A DNA stretch of 64,000 bases, taken from Bondarzewia mesenterica. Lineage: Eukaryota > Basidiomycota > Agaricomycetes > Russulales > Bondarzewiaceae. The stretch lies in NCBI GenBank assembly GCA_004802705.1, contig SGPL01000094.1, positions 1 to 64,000 on the forward strand, given 5' to 3'. Under the pieces are notes generated by a model, which made no database searches, was not told the origin of the DNA, and was given only the letters and a program-made list of their open reading frames with translations. Shown here one piece after another: positions 11,625 through 22,313 of this stretch. The stretch's first letter is position 1; the number at the start of each line of letters is the position of its first letter. Position numbers and translations under genes: made by a program.

Positions 11625-14280
11625 GAGGGATCGTCCATTAATGCAATAACGTTGACTGCCGTTCGATATCAAAATTTCAATCATGACGAGATCTGATGGC
11701 GAGCCTCCCAAATACTCTAATAGCGCGAGTAGGCGATGGCCGCTGATCAGATGAAGATGATGCATGAATTGGTATCGTGAGTGTGCGACGATGGAGGGCG
11801 GCGCGTCGCGAGGTGAATAGCTGACTCGGAGAAACCTCCGCGCGTCGAGCTCAGCTGTGATTATAAATCGTGCCCTGTCGCCGTTTTTGCGGTACACCAA
11901 GCGCCTCTTCCCGGGTGGGATGGACAGGGTCAGTCAAGGATATCGATTCAATATTCAGTCCAGTAAGGTTCAACGACAACAACGCATCAACTGTATGACT
12001 CGCGGTAAACGGCTGAGTCCTGCCACCGATCGATGATAGTGTTCCTTGCGTGCTGAGAGCTTTTCATGGATCAGTTCATTCATTCAAACCGGCTGGGCTA
12101 GCGCAGCGCGCGGTTGTCGTTGCACTTCCATCAGGCTGGCCTAGTGAGGTCGCGAATCGCCTAGTAGATCGAATGCAGTTGCATCGCGCTGAGGGGCTCC
12201 GAAATCGGCGTTCAGGCGCTCGCGAAACGGCCCCTGTCGCAACCCTGCCGCCGCGACCGACCTCAGCTGTTGACAGAAATAGCCTTTCGCTTGCCTGATG
12301 CGACACGCGTATTTTACGCAAAGATCCTTGCCACGCGATCGCCAAGGCGGGACTGCATCACTGGTGGATCGCATCGCGAACGGGTCGGCCGGAGTGGTTT
12401 ACCACAAGTGGGCTGCCCGTCCGCGAACAGCTGTGCCCCGGAAAGAAAAAATACACGTCGACAGAATCAGACGAACGCATCGTCTTTGGTACGATATCGA
12501 GCATCCCGGAATGAACGGCGGTGTATGTACACGAGAAGCCCAGCAGATTCTGCGCCTACATACATACATGGATCGATGGCCCGCAAAAAAAGGCAACGAT
12601 CGGCCGAATGTCGTCAACAGCCTGGCTGGAGGCCCATATTTACGCACCATAAGATAAACGACAGACGAATGGGGGTCGCTTCGCGGGCGGCAAAGTGTCC
12701 GTTAGAGGTTCATTTACCTAGACAATGGCGAGCCTATCCTTTTCTTGATGTTGATCTATAGTTTGAGCGATAACGTACGCGAGGAAGCCAGCCATACAAC
12801 GGTCGACAGAGCACGGGATTGCGAAGAGGGCTAGAGCACGAGCCGCATTGTCCTTGACACCCGAAACAAGACGCATAACGGGAAGACGCGCTGTCCGTGC
12901 TTCGCGAAAACACCGTAGGGGCTGGGACACTGTGCTTAATCGGGATTTTGTACACTGGGTGGGGGGTGTTGGATCGACCTCCGCATGCAGCAGGACCCCT
13001 ATCATGTGGTCCTTCCGCTTCCCGGCCATGTCAGTGGTGGTGTGGAAAGCAGATGTCTGCTACGGGAGCTGCGTACATTCGCTGACGCTATAGAGTTGGA
13101 GTCAGGATGCTATCGAGTGTGAGCGGCGAAGTCATGGACAACCATTGAAGCAGGTCAGCACCCATACCTTGGTCGGTTACGCCCGCAGCAATCCCATGCA
13201 ATCAGAATAGTATCCCTAGCACGCCCATGAAACGAAGACAATAACCAATAGTTATTTTGTGAACGGGAGAAGGTATTCTAACCTGTTTGAATTTTACGAC
13301 ACGCGAGTCGATTCCATATGGACTGACAAGAACCTACTCGATGCAACTGCGGCGACGGCGTTAGCAAAAGGAACGGCTGAGATCGGCAAGAGGCACCCAC
13401 CAATACGATCATGAAGTTGGACAGTGTCTGAAAATGTCTCGATGCTTGACGACGGAACTCCTTGCTGTTGCTGAGCGCTGAACGCAGAGTCGAGTTCCTT
13501 GACGACTCGGCACATATGGCCTTTGTTTTGCGCCTGAGAGCCATTGCGATAGGCATTACGAAAAGGTACTGGAGAGGTTCCGGTGTCCCGAGTGTATAGT
13601 AGCAATATTGAGCACACCGGTACGCCAATTTCATTTATCGGGTCATCCAATCTCGAGGGCAGCTCGATCGCACCTGGAAACCTTAGTGAAAGACTTGCGC
13701 TCAGGAACCAGAGCAACCAACGACGTTGTTAGTCGAGCACCGGACACCCACAGGTACTCCGTTTAGGAGATGAAGATGGGACCTACAGCTGCGAAGCGAA
13801 AGGAAGACAGGGCAACTGCACCCGCACTGTCCTTCCGAATAAGGGCTGCTTACGGAGACAGATGTGATTACCGAGTTTGGACATATTGTGGTGAATTGGT
13901 TGCCAGCGAAGGACGCGAGCAGTGGCGTGCCCCCATCCACTCTGTTGCTCTTGACGCTCGAGCGACTTTTTCCAGAAATGTGTGCGCCGCTGTGTGTGTG
14001 CACGGTGCCGGCGATGGGCTGACAGATTGCAGCTCGCAAGGTTAGCGTGTTCGACGGTCACTTGTCCCAGCCAATGACTTTTCCCCTTCGCAGCAGGAGA
14101 TTACCCAATCGCGACGGTGCTTATCTTTCTCATGGACGCGACCGTCTTGTTCGATTCCCCTGGACAGCTCCCAACCCATTAATTCCCGCAAGTGATTATT
14201 GCAGATAAGGTTCACTGATCTTTGCATTTAAAGAAACTAGCTTTTGATTCCAGGCTCGAACTTTCCGAATCGTGGGTTTC
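11625..14280. other. Unassigned region upstream of WOPR copy 2
   Basis: About 2.7 kb without a supportable gene. Frames of 100-163 codons occur on both strands (for example 12270-12761 plus, 13294-13716 minus), but none reads like a known family or joins to neighbours by convincing splice signals. A short ATAC microsatellite lies near 12557-12570. Because it precedes a developmental regulator gene, a long upstream regulatory region is a reasonable reading; a decayed element is the alternative. Confidence 0.45.
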
Positions 14281-14293
14281 GGTCTTATACTAG
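14281..14293. promoter_or_regulatory. 13-base motif shared by both WOPR promoters (site 2)
   Basis: ggtcttatactag lies 154-166 bases upstream of the WOPR copy 2 start. It is identical to plus-strand positions 4107-4119 next to copy 1. Relative to gene direction the two copies are inverted. Confidence 0.4.
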
Positions 14294-14384
14294 TATGGCC
14301 TCTCCCCTGCCCCCTCCCCATCTTCCTCCGCCCCGTTCGCCTCTTGTCTCGGTCTCATCCCCCTGGGCTATGCCCAATTTCTTT

Positions 14385-14390
14385 TATAAA
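14385..14390 (+). promoter_or_regulatory. Probable TATA box of WOPR copy 2
   Basis: TATAAA in a pyrimidine-rich tract, about 60 bases upstream of the start codon at 14447. The spacing is plausible for a short 5' leader; no transcript evidence is available. Confidence 0.45.
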
Positions 14391-14446
14391 CCCAAACATC
14401 CACACCTTCGTCCCCCACTCTCCCCCCGCCCCGCCTTGCTACCATC

Positions 14447-15556
14447 ATGCAGCCCCCCACTTGCACTGGCCTTCGCATCCGAACTGCCAGGGATGCCGAC
14501 ATCATCTTTCACGCCGTCGCCAAAGGCATACTCCCCATGGTCACTCGCCGCCTCGACAGCGAGGAGCGCATGGCACTCTCCCCCGGATGCGTCTACGTCT
14601 GGGAGGAGAGAACCAGCAGCCTGTCCGAGTCCATCGAGCAGGGCATCGAACGTTTCACTGAGGGCAGGAGTTGGGGCCCTTCTCGTGCTCGAGACGTAAG
14701 TCCCCTTCGTCCTTTCCAGTCTTTTTCTCGTCCATCAACCAGATCCTCCCCACCATCAGGATTTCTTGTTCTACCATGAAAAGGACAACGCACCAAAGTC
14801 ACTCATGGTAGAGAGGACGCGGGCGATCAGGTATTCCCCTCTTGGATGCGCTCACCGTCCATTCACCACTGACTCTTGCTGCGCAACAGGTATCAAGAAG
14901 ACCCCTTGGCCGCAGCTGCTATGTATCCTCGACGCATTCGAGAGCGCATGATCAAGCAGACATACTCTGTGTACGTCAACGGGCATCCAAACATGAAGAA
15001 GTGGCATCTCAGTAAGCTAGCCAGCGACGTATCGCTCACACCCCGATCATCGTACTTACTTGACCACCGTCATTTAGATGCGTACTGGACACAAGAGACA
15101 CTTCTATCGTTGGCGACAGTCGACGATATCCCCGAACTTATGTCGATCGTGGTTCCCGAAGGCTTGTACATCTGCGCGCGCACCAGCAGGCTGCGCGAAA
15201 CACTCGCTCGCACGTCTCGAAGCACGCCTTGCGACGACGGCGCTCCGATGCCCGAGGCGCATGCCGCCATCCATGTGCCGACCTACATGCCCTTCTCGAC
15301 CGAACGCTCTTTACCTCACGATGACCCGCCAATGAGCCTACCCCAGTTTCGCTGCCCTCCTTCCTCGTCACACTGCGAACCCCCATCTACCCACGCTGGC
15401 TTGCCCGCTAATTTCCGCTTCCCTCCTCTTCCTCCACCCGATTATCATGCCATCCGCCTCGCCCCGCTCGAGCAGCTGCAGAGTGCGAAGCTCCGCCGGC
15501 GTGATCCCGCCGACGATGCCGTTCTTAGATGTTTTGATATGGCGAAGCATTGTTGA
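14447..15556 (+). CDS. WOPR-domain (Gti1/Pac2 family) transcription factor, copy 2
   Basis: Paralogue of the gene at 2752-4054. It starts MQPPTCTGLRIRT and carries RRLDSEERM, PGCVYVWEER, then GIERFTEGRSWGPSRARD. After an intron it continues DFLFYHEKDN, then RYQEDPLAA, MIKQTYSVYVN and MKKWHL, and AYWTQETLLSLATVDDIP with VVPEGLYICAR. Both WOPR half-domains are in frame across three introns. The first half lacks the intron that copy 1 has between WEER and GIERW: here the text runs on through a Ser/Glu insertion (TSSLSESIEQ). The C-terminal tail is rich in Pro, His and Ser, unlike the Arg/Glu-rich tail of copy 1. The two genes diverge from each other, with about 10.4 kb and three housekeeping genes between their starts. 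Likely a nuclear regulator of development; targets unknown. Confidence 0.9.
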
Positions 15557-18500
15557 ATTTGATTTCCCTTTTATACTCATCTCGCACACATATGGACCTA
15601 TGGTACGTCTCCTGGTATTGGATGGGATCTGACACGATCGTCTTTTCAGAAGCTTGTTCTATCCCCCTGTATTTTTTTTTCTTATTGATGTAGTTGTATT
15701 CATTCCCGCGTCTCACTAGCCTCGTTCTGACTGTTCGATACGGACAACCTGCTAAGCTCTGTTTGCTCTGTGATCTCTGATGCACGCGAACTACAAATTG
15801 ACGTGTACTTCATCCGACGGACGTTTTTGAATGATGACTATCTTTTTCTCGTGTTGTTTGGGGTCTAGCGTCTTACTCTGGATCCTCCAGGCACTGGAGT
15901 AGTACCCAATAAGCATGGCCATGTCGGGATCCATCAATTTTCAACATTCAGCGCTAGCCCTGACCATTTTATGTCCAACATGCTTTTTGCTAGGCCGTGT
16001 CACAAGGTTCTACACGCGGACGCACAGTCAGCTGGAAGAGAGGAAGCGCGGTGCAAGGCCTGGAACGATGACGCCGCCTTCCTATCCTCTAAAGCGTATC
16101 GTCATCTGCCCCAACCCGTGAAATCGGTGAGGATTCTGCAGGGCGACTCGACGTTATCTCTCAAGCTGCCGAGTTCTAGCCCGCTCTTCACATGATGGGC
16201 TGAGAGCGCGGTCACCTCGACGTGGCTTCGCAGCAGTGCTTCTGACCTAGGGCCATCGCAAAGGTTACTTCTCCTCATTCGGAAAAAATCGGAGAAAGGC
16301 AGCCAGGATTCAAAGAGATCACGCGTCCGTATTAACAAGCGCTATTGGGCGTCGGACATGAGCGGACGCGTCGAGAAGAGGGCATCGAGAAGTGCATCGC
16401 ACCGAGCGTGCGGGCGCGATGCGGAAGAGCACTTTTTGCCTATTGGCTCTCCACGCGAGTTGTTAGGTAAGTCCTAACGGCAGATCCGAATATTCTCGAC
16501 TTCCTCTGCAGCTGCGCTCATGTGCCACGACCAATCAGATCCGCCGCTGCGTCTACGAATCACGACACGCGTACGTGGAGTCATGGACGTTCAAGATCTC
16601 CGAACCACTCGAACCTGGAGGCAGGGTTTGAAATTTTGAAATACACACGCGCGCCGCACATTGGCAGTGACTCGCGCTGTCTCGCATCGAGATCAGTTAA
16701 TCCTGAGCGTTGGGTCGGACAGCTGATCAACTCCGACTGAGGAGCCTCGAAAATCCCGCGAATTTTATCGTGAAATGAAATGAAATGCATCCGCCGCCGC
16801 CGGCCAAGGAAATTGGATTTGAACGACGAGCGCAATTTTCGCCGAGATCCAGACTCGAGCGGAGAACGCAGCGATGGTGGTGATTTGGCACTCAGCGACT
16901 GGAAATCTTGATGCCGGACTTGCACCCACCCTTCCAGTTGCCATCGTCGTTCGAGCTTCAGCGGCGACCTCGAATAATAAGACCGAGCAGAAGCTGCTGC
17001 GTCCTAGACTTGGGTGGGCCTGCCGCGATTTTCAGGATCTGCGCCGACCGTTCCTGGGGAATGGAGGAGCGGGATGCGGGGTGCTCGGTCATATCGCGAT
17101 GGTCACAATTTTGAAACACATGCGGTGGTTCAGCGCTGCAGCGGCGACAGAGCGGATCCACAAGGTACGTTACACGCGGTCTGAGTTGTCTCGACTCTTT
17201 GTCGACGGCGGCCTCAGGTAGAAGGGCTCCAGAACGTGGAGCACAAGTGCTACTTTGCCAATCGAATTGTCGAGTTTGGCCCTGGCGTTCACGATGCCAC
17301 GAAATCCAGTAATTTCAGCCCCGTAAGCGGCGAAGAAATACGCGCGACTCCAGCTGCGTCATTGAACGACAAATTTCACGCCACTTGGCGTGAGTATCAG
17401 TACGTACGTACTCGTTCCAAGGTCTTCGTGCGCAACGCCGCAACCGATTCATCACATAAACTTGCTATCACGCCATCGAAATGCGGCAACACAATCCCCC
17501 CTTCAGCGTGGCAATCATTATNCCAATCGAGTGCACAGCCTCTGCGTCCTTCCAATACTCCGCGCGACCAAGAATGTCGATCCCGCGGCGACGCCGACCA
17601 ATACAACGGGACCGGAACAATCGTACAGCCGTTGAGCGCTGAGCTTGAAAGAACGTTCGTTCTGCTCCCCACAAAAAGAACGAGAGAGGAAACGCTCACA
17701 CCGAGTGCGAGGTCACCAGTCAGTGCTCGGCGCTCGGCGCTGGGACCAGACCAATCCACGCTGCGACGCTGGTGTAGATTGTAAGAGGAGAATCGTCGGA
17801 TTAACGGCGATACCAGTCTTCCAATGATAAAGTGGGAGCGAAGGGCGGCTTCCATTCTGCAGTCAATGTAGGATGATATCTTCGATGTGGATTGTGGGTC
17901 CCGACTCTGAGACTCATCTCATCCGAAGTTCCAGATACCACTGATCGAGGGAGCGGAAGGGATCACATTGGGATCTAATTGAGTACTGTTCTGAGATCCA
18001 AGTCTAAATCTGTTCTATCGTCCTGAATCAGTTTTCCGCGTGCCCTGGAAAGTGCGTTCAAATACCTGCGCTTCTCATAACAATGTTAGTGCACACGTTA
18101 CCATCACAAGTCAATCTCCCCCGCGGCAAAAAGTTCCCCTCTGCGAGTCCATCACCTCCGAGGGCGAGTCAGACCCCAGGCTCTGTTCCGTTAAGCTATC
18201 TAGCCTATGCACCGCATCCAGGGCGGCTACCACTCAAAAAAAGTGCAGTTTAGCAGATTTCAGTGCCAGACAAGACAATGCGTGGAAATTTTACCATGAG
18301 AAATGTTGCTGCCATTGATAAAGAAAGGGGGAGGGGCCGAAATCCATGAGAATTGTGTGAATATGCCATTAAAAAATGACGAGACATGGATAGGTTCAGC
18401 GTGCTTCCCTTTGCTGACCCACAACCGCCCTCAGTCAGTAACCTGCTGATACAAGTCGAACCCCCGGCTCAAAACGCTCTCCGTAACCCTTTTTCGCCGC

Positions 18501-20465
18501 TTATGTTCTCGTCCCTTTTTCTCGGAGCCTTCTTTCATCTTACCTTCAGCTCCCGGATTGATTCGCGGCCCGGGGGTCATGCAATACATTACCTCTCAGA
18601 CCTCAGTTGCTTCGCCCGATTTAGCACCAGAAGACGTTTTGACCTTAAACACAGGTGTCTGCCACGACTCTGACGATATGCGATGTACATGCGACATGCG
18701 ACCTTCTGTGCACCGACATCGAAGCACACATTCGAGTCAGCAGTGAGTTCCACAGGACTGCTGGAGGAAACATACCACTAACGGCCAGGACGGTTGTTAA
18801 ATATCAAGCAGGCCGGGCTTAGTGCGTTCTCTCAGTCTGAGCCGATCAATGCGGTTGCCACGAACTTATCCTGCATCGCCCTCAGGGTCATAGACGTTAG
18901 GCAGACACTCGATAAGGTCCGGCAAACATGCAGTCGGCACCGCTGAATAATAACATGCAACGAGCGCGGATATTTTGACTTCTATTAAGGTTAATCGCTT
19001 GGGCAGATTTTNACATCACCGAATGGAAAGCATGAAACAATTGCAATGTACTGACCTTGACAGCGAATCGGTTTCAAAGGGCGAATAGAAATTTGGCAGA
19101 AGGCGGGCATACTGTGACACCGTCATATGACAGTATTTACATTAGAACGTTGGACGCCATATGTAAAACATGTAGCAGGTTTGACAAAATTAAAAAACGC
19201 GTACGTGGTGTGGGGGGATCTACTTACGAGATTCCAACGCAAATAGAATCGTTCCGATTCCGATAGCAGTCCTGAATTATTAACGGTAAGAGCAAAGGAC
19301 GGAGAATAAGGGGCGCAGCGATGCATCATCAAATGAACACTTATTCTCCGTCAGTACTCACAGTGACAGATAAAGTGGAACGGTTTGTCAGAAGGGAATG
19401 AAAGCCTAATTCGAGCACAATTGCTCCGCAAGTCTACGGAGACGGAAGCGTTGCGGAACAGATAGCGAGCACAACTTGGAGTAAGCAAGCGTATATGATG
19501 TCCAATGAGAAGAGACGATACCGGGAAACAGCAACTCGTGCGGTGAATTGTCGGGCTTGTGAAGATAAGTGTGAGATCGTGAGCGCAGGATAATGTGTTG
19601 TAGCTCTTCCATAGATAATTAGTGTGAAGTCGAACCTACTTGTTGCCGAAGACTGAGGAGCACTATGTGACGAGTCGAACCAAGACGAAGCAGGGAAGTC
19701 GACGTTCGACTGCGTTCGGCTATTATGTAAGTGATTTCTCTGGATGTATCGGTTCAACTTTGTTTGCACATAGGATGCAATCAAGTAAATCAACTCATTG
19801 AAACCCAAAGGCGGGTAGCTAGTTCAAAATTAACCATTTCAACCCCAAACCCAAAATTGATTGAGAAAGTCATGTATACACCGGAAGTCAACGGATGAGC
19901 CTACTGCGCGGAATATTAGGCACCAACACGCACTTGATCAACGGGATGTGTGCAAAGGAATGTTGCCATCTGAATTGCAGCACGCAGGTTTTCCGAGAGA
20001 GCGCACGAAAGAACGAGTTATTGTGGTGAGGTTCGTGATTAAACGGATATTTGATATGAATTCTATACAAGATTTGTCAGGAGCCAGAGACGACAGAAAG
20101 AACAACATCGAAGAACAAAATGCGGTGGCAACCACGGGGGTGGGCGAGCTTCGAGCGGTAAAAACTAGAGCAACCAAGGACGGCAGCAGCGTGCATCAGA
20201 AAAAACAGACGGTTCTAGCGCTCGTCTAAGAGCTAAAATCAGGGTGTCTGTCAATGATCGCGCCGTACGAGCAGCGAAAGAAAAACACCGCATCACGCAC
20301 CTGTGTGACGATTTTTCCTATGCCCTTTATTTTCCTACATTCCTCCTGTGCATTATGCCCTCGCGTCGTGTTCAACAAACCCTCGTCATAAAACCGTTTG
20401 ATGTATCTGATTTATGAATATTACGAATATTGCGGAAGCGATATGTACATGCGGACGGTCAGAGC
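15557..20465. other. Large unassigned gene-poor region
   Basis: Nearly 5 kb in which I cannot support any gene. The longest frames are 17236-17784 (plus) and 17397-17855 (minus). They overlap each other in antisense, and each includes the ambiguous base near 17522. Neither shows a recognisable domain or good splice partners. Another ambiguous base lies near 19012. A GTACGTACGTAC palindromic run lies at about 17400-17411. The region may hold decayed genes or mobile element remnants, but no terminal repeats or transposase motifs were seen. Confidence 0.45.
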
Positions 20466-22047
20466 TCACCGAAGACACATCTCCTCTTTAAAGTCCGCAT
20501 ATAGTTTGCGATTGTGTTTCCTCTATCGAATAAAAATTCATGCCTAAGATGCCGGAAATCAAGGAATCGTCAGCGGAAGGCACGCTTACCTCGTTACGCC
20601 TCGCCTCTTCCTCGTAGACGTGATTCTGGTGGATAAGGAAGTGGTCGCTAAGCACATAGAACGATATACCTGACAAGTACATCTCAAACAGGCATGCAGC
20701 CTTATTGCCTCCGTACCCCGTAAATCTTTCGTCGCACCTGTCATTCACCATTCACTTTGACACCCCGCCATTAACTAAATATGAACTCAGACGACGTACC
20801 ATCCCCCAGCATCCCTCTTCACGATGACATATGGTTCGTAGGCCGACTGGTACTGCGTGACTTTGTATATCTCACCAGGTTTGGCTCTATAGAAACGTTC
20901 GTAGTCCGTGCTATTATGCCCTGGTTCCCACTGCGCATGAAAGGGAGACACCGTTTTTCGTCGAACAAGTTCGAGCAAGTCCTATACAGTCCCATGATCA
21001 AGTGTCAGTACAAACCCAAGTATAGTCGTAAAGTCCGCCATGAAGTCACAGAAAATCACCTGCTTATACTTAGGAAAGGCCGACTGATCTCTACCTTCTT
21101 CCGCGCGCACATACTCAAATGCGGGTATCACAAGGGCCGCTGAACCCTCTCGCATTCTACGCGCCATCTCCCCACTCGTGCGGAGCAGCGATCTAACAGG
21201 ACCGCGCCACGAAGTGCAAATAGCAAAGTCAACGTCTAATACCAGGATGTATGCGGTGCGTGCGAACAGACGTGCAATATTCCGCCAAGTGTTAAAGGCT
21301 CGAGGAAAAGGAGAGATCACAAGATGAATGTCCGCGCGCGAGGCGAGTGCCGGCGAAGAACGAAGAAGTGTATGGAGAGACGCCAAGTTCGTTTTCAAGG
21401 AGACTGGGTTATCGCTGTATGAAAAGGGAAGATGAATAGTCACGGACAGAGGCCCTTCGTACCGCTCGGCGAGCGCTTTGAGAACGTGGAACCGGTTACT
21501 TGTTACGAGAGTCGTGATAGTTATGTCGTCGTCGTCAAAGACTTCGGATCCCTTGTAAAAGAAGGGGATGATCTTCATTGGGTGCATGGAGTTGGAGAAG
21601 GCTTTGGAAAGGAAAAGGGATTCAGACATGGGGAAATGATGCGGCGAGTATCTAGAAGTTGGTGCGCCATATCCGTATTGAGGACCAGTAAGGCCAGAGA
21701 CAGGCCAATATAGCACAGAGTCAGAGGTGATGGAATCCAAATTTGACAGCAAGTCGCCTCCTTTGCCCGGTATTGTCGTCGTCGCAGGGTTGTATCCGAT
21801 TGCAAGTCTTCGAGTGTCCAAATTCGACTCCAGCACCATAGCCTCAGATGAACGGCATGCGTTTGATACAAGCGAAGACCAGGTCGTATCAGGTGGTAGC
21901 GTCGGCATACGCAGAGCAAAAATGCTCGAACAATCAACCAGAAAGGGGCATAGTAAAAAAAAAGGCTGAGGTGTAGAGAACAGATGCGAGAATATAGAAA
22001 AGAAAGAAGATACGTGACAGACGGATGAGAAGCGACAGAGAACCCAT
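20466..22047 (-). CDS. LARGE-type glycosyltransferase (family 49 domain), apparent frameshift near N-terminus
   Basis: A type II membrane glycosyltransferase of the LARGE/B4GAT1 (Glyco_transf_49) type, probably in the Golgi. The main exon holds MKIIPFFYKG, TLVTSNRFHVL, PLSVTIHLPF, the metal-binding DxD (ILVLDVDFA) and SAFPKYKQ. After an intron it continues DLLELVRRKTVSPFHAQWEP, KVTQYQSAYEPYVIVKRD, CDERFTGYGGNKAACLFEM, FLIHQNHVYEEEARRNE and finally RKHNRKLYADFKEEMCLR before TGA at 20466. Three introns fit the C-terminal half. The natural start is the ATG at 22047 (MGSLSLLIRLSR...), followed by a hydrophobic anchor. The frame changes at a run of nine A (21955-21963); one base fewer would join it to the main frame. 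This is either a sequencing error or a true inactivating indel. The acceptor is unknown. Head-to-head with the F-box gene. Confidence 0.85.
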
Positions 22048-22313
22048 GGTTCCTAGTGAAGCTCAGCAGTGAAGTGAAAAGCAAGAGAGGTGTCGACGAC
22101 TCGACTCGGTGAGTTCAACTTTGTCCGGCCCGACAGGGCCCGACACGTTTGAGTCCGTGTACTCCGTTGATCGTCAGGACTTGGTCTACTGTACGTATCA
22201 CGGTCCGTCGTAAGTACTTCAGGAACGCCAAAGGAACGCGAAGTTGAATTTGCCACCAGCCACGTATCCCTTCTCAACCGCTGGTGCTCGTCGTGACTCT
22301 GCGAGCAACAGAC
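22048..22313. promoter_or_regulatory. Divergent promoter between glycosyltransferase and F-box genes
   Basis: Only 266 bases separate the two start codons, so both promoters must lie here or overlap the genes. No TATA box was recognised. Confidence 0.45.

Noticed and set aside
12270..12761. 163-codon plus-strand frame
   Set aside because: It is Arg-rich with no recognisable domain, overlaps other equally long frames and has no splice support.
17236..17855. Open frames of 182 (plus) and 152 (minus) codons as genes
   Set aside because: They overlap in antisense, contain an ambiguous base, show no family motif and lack convincing splice partners.
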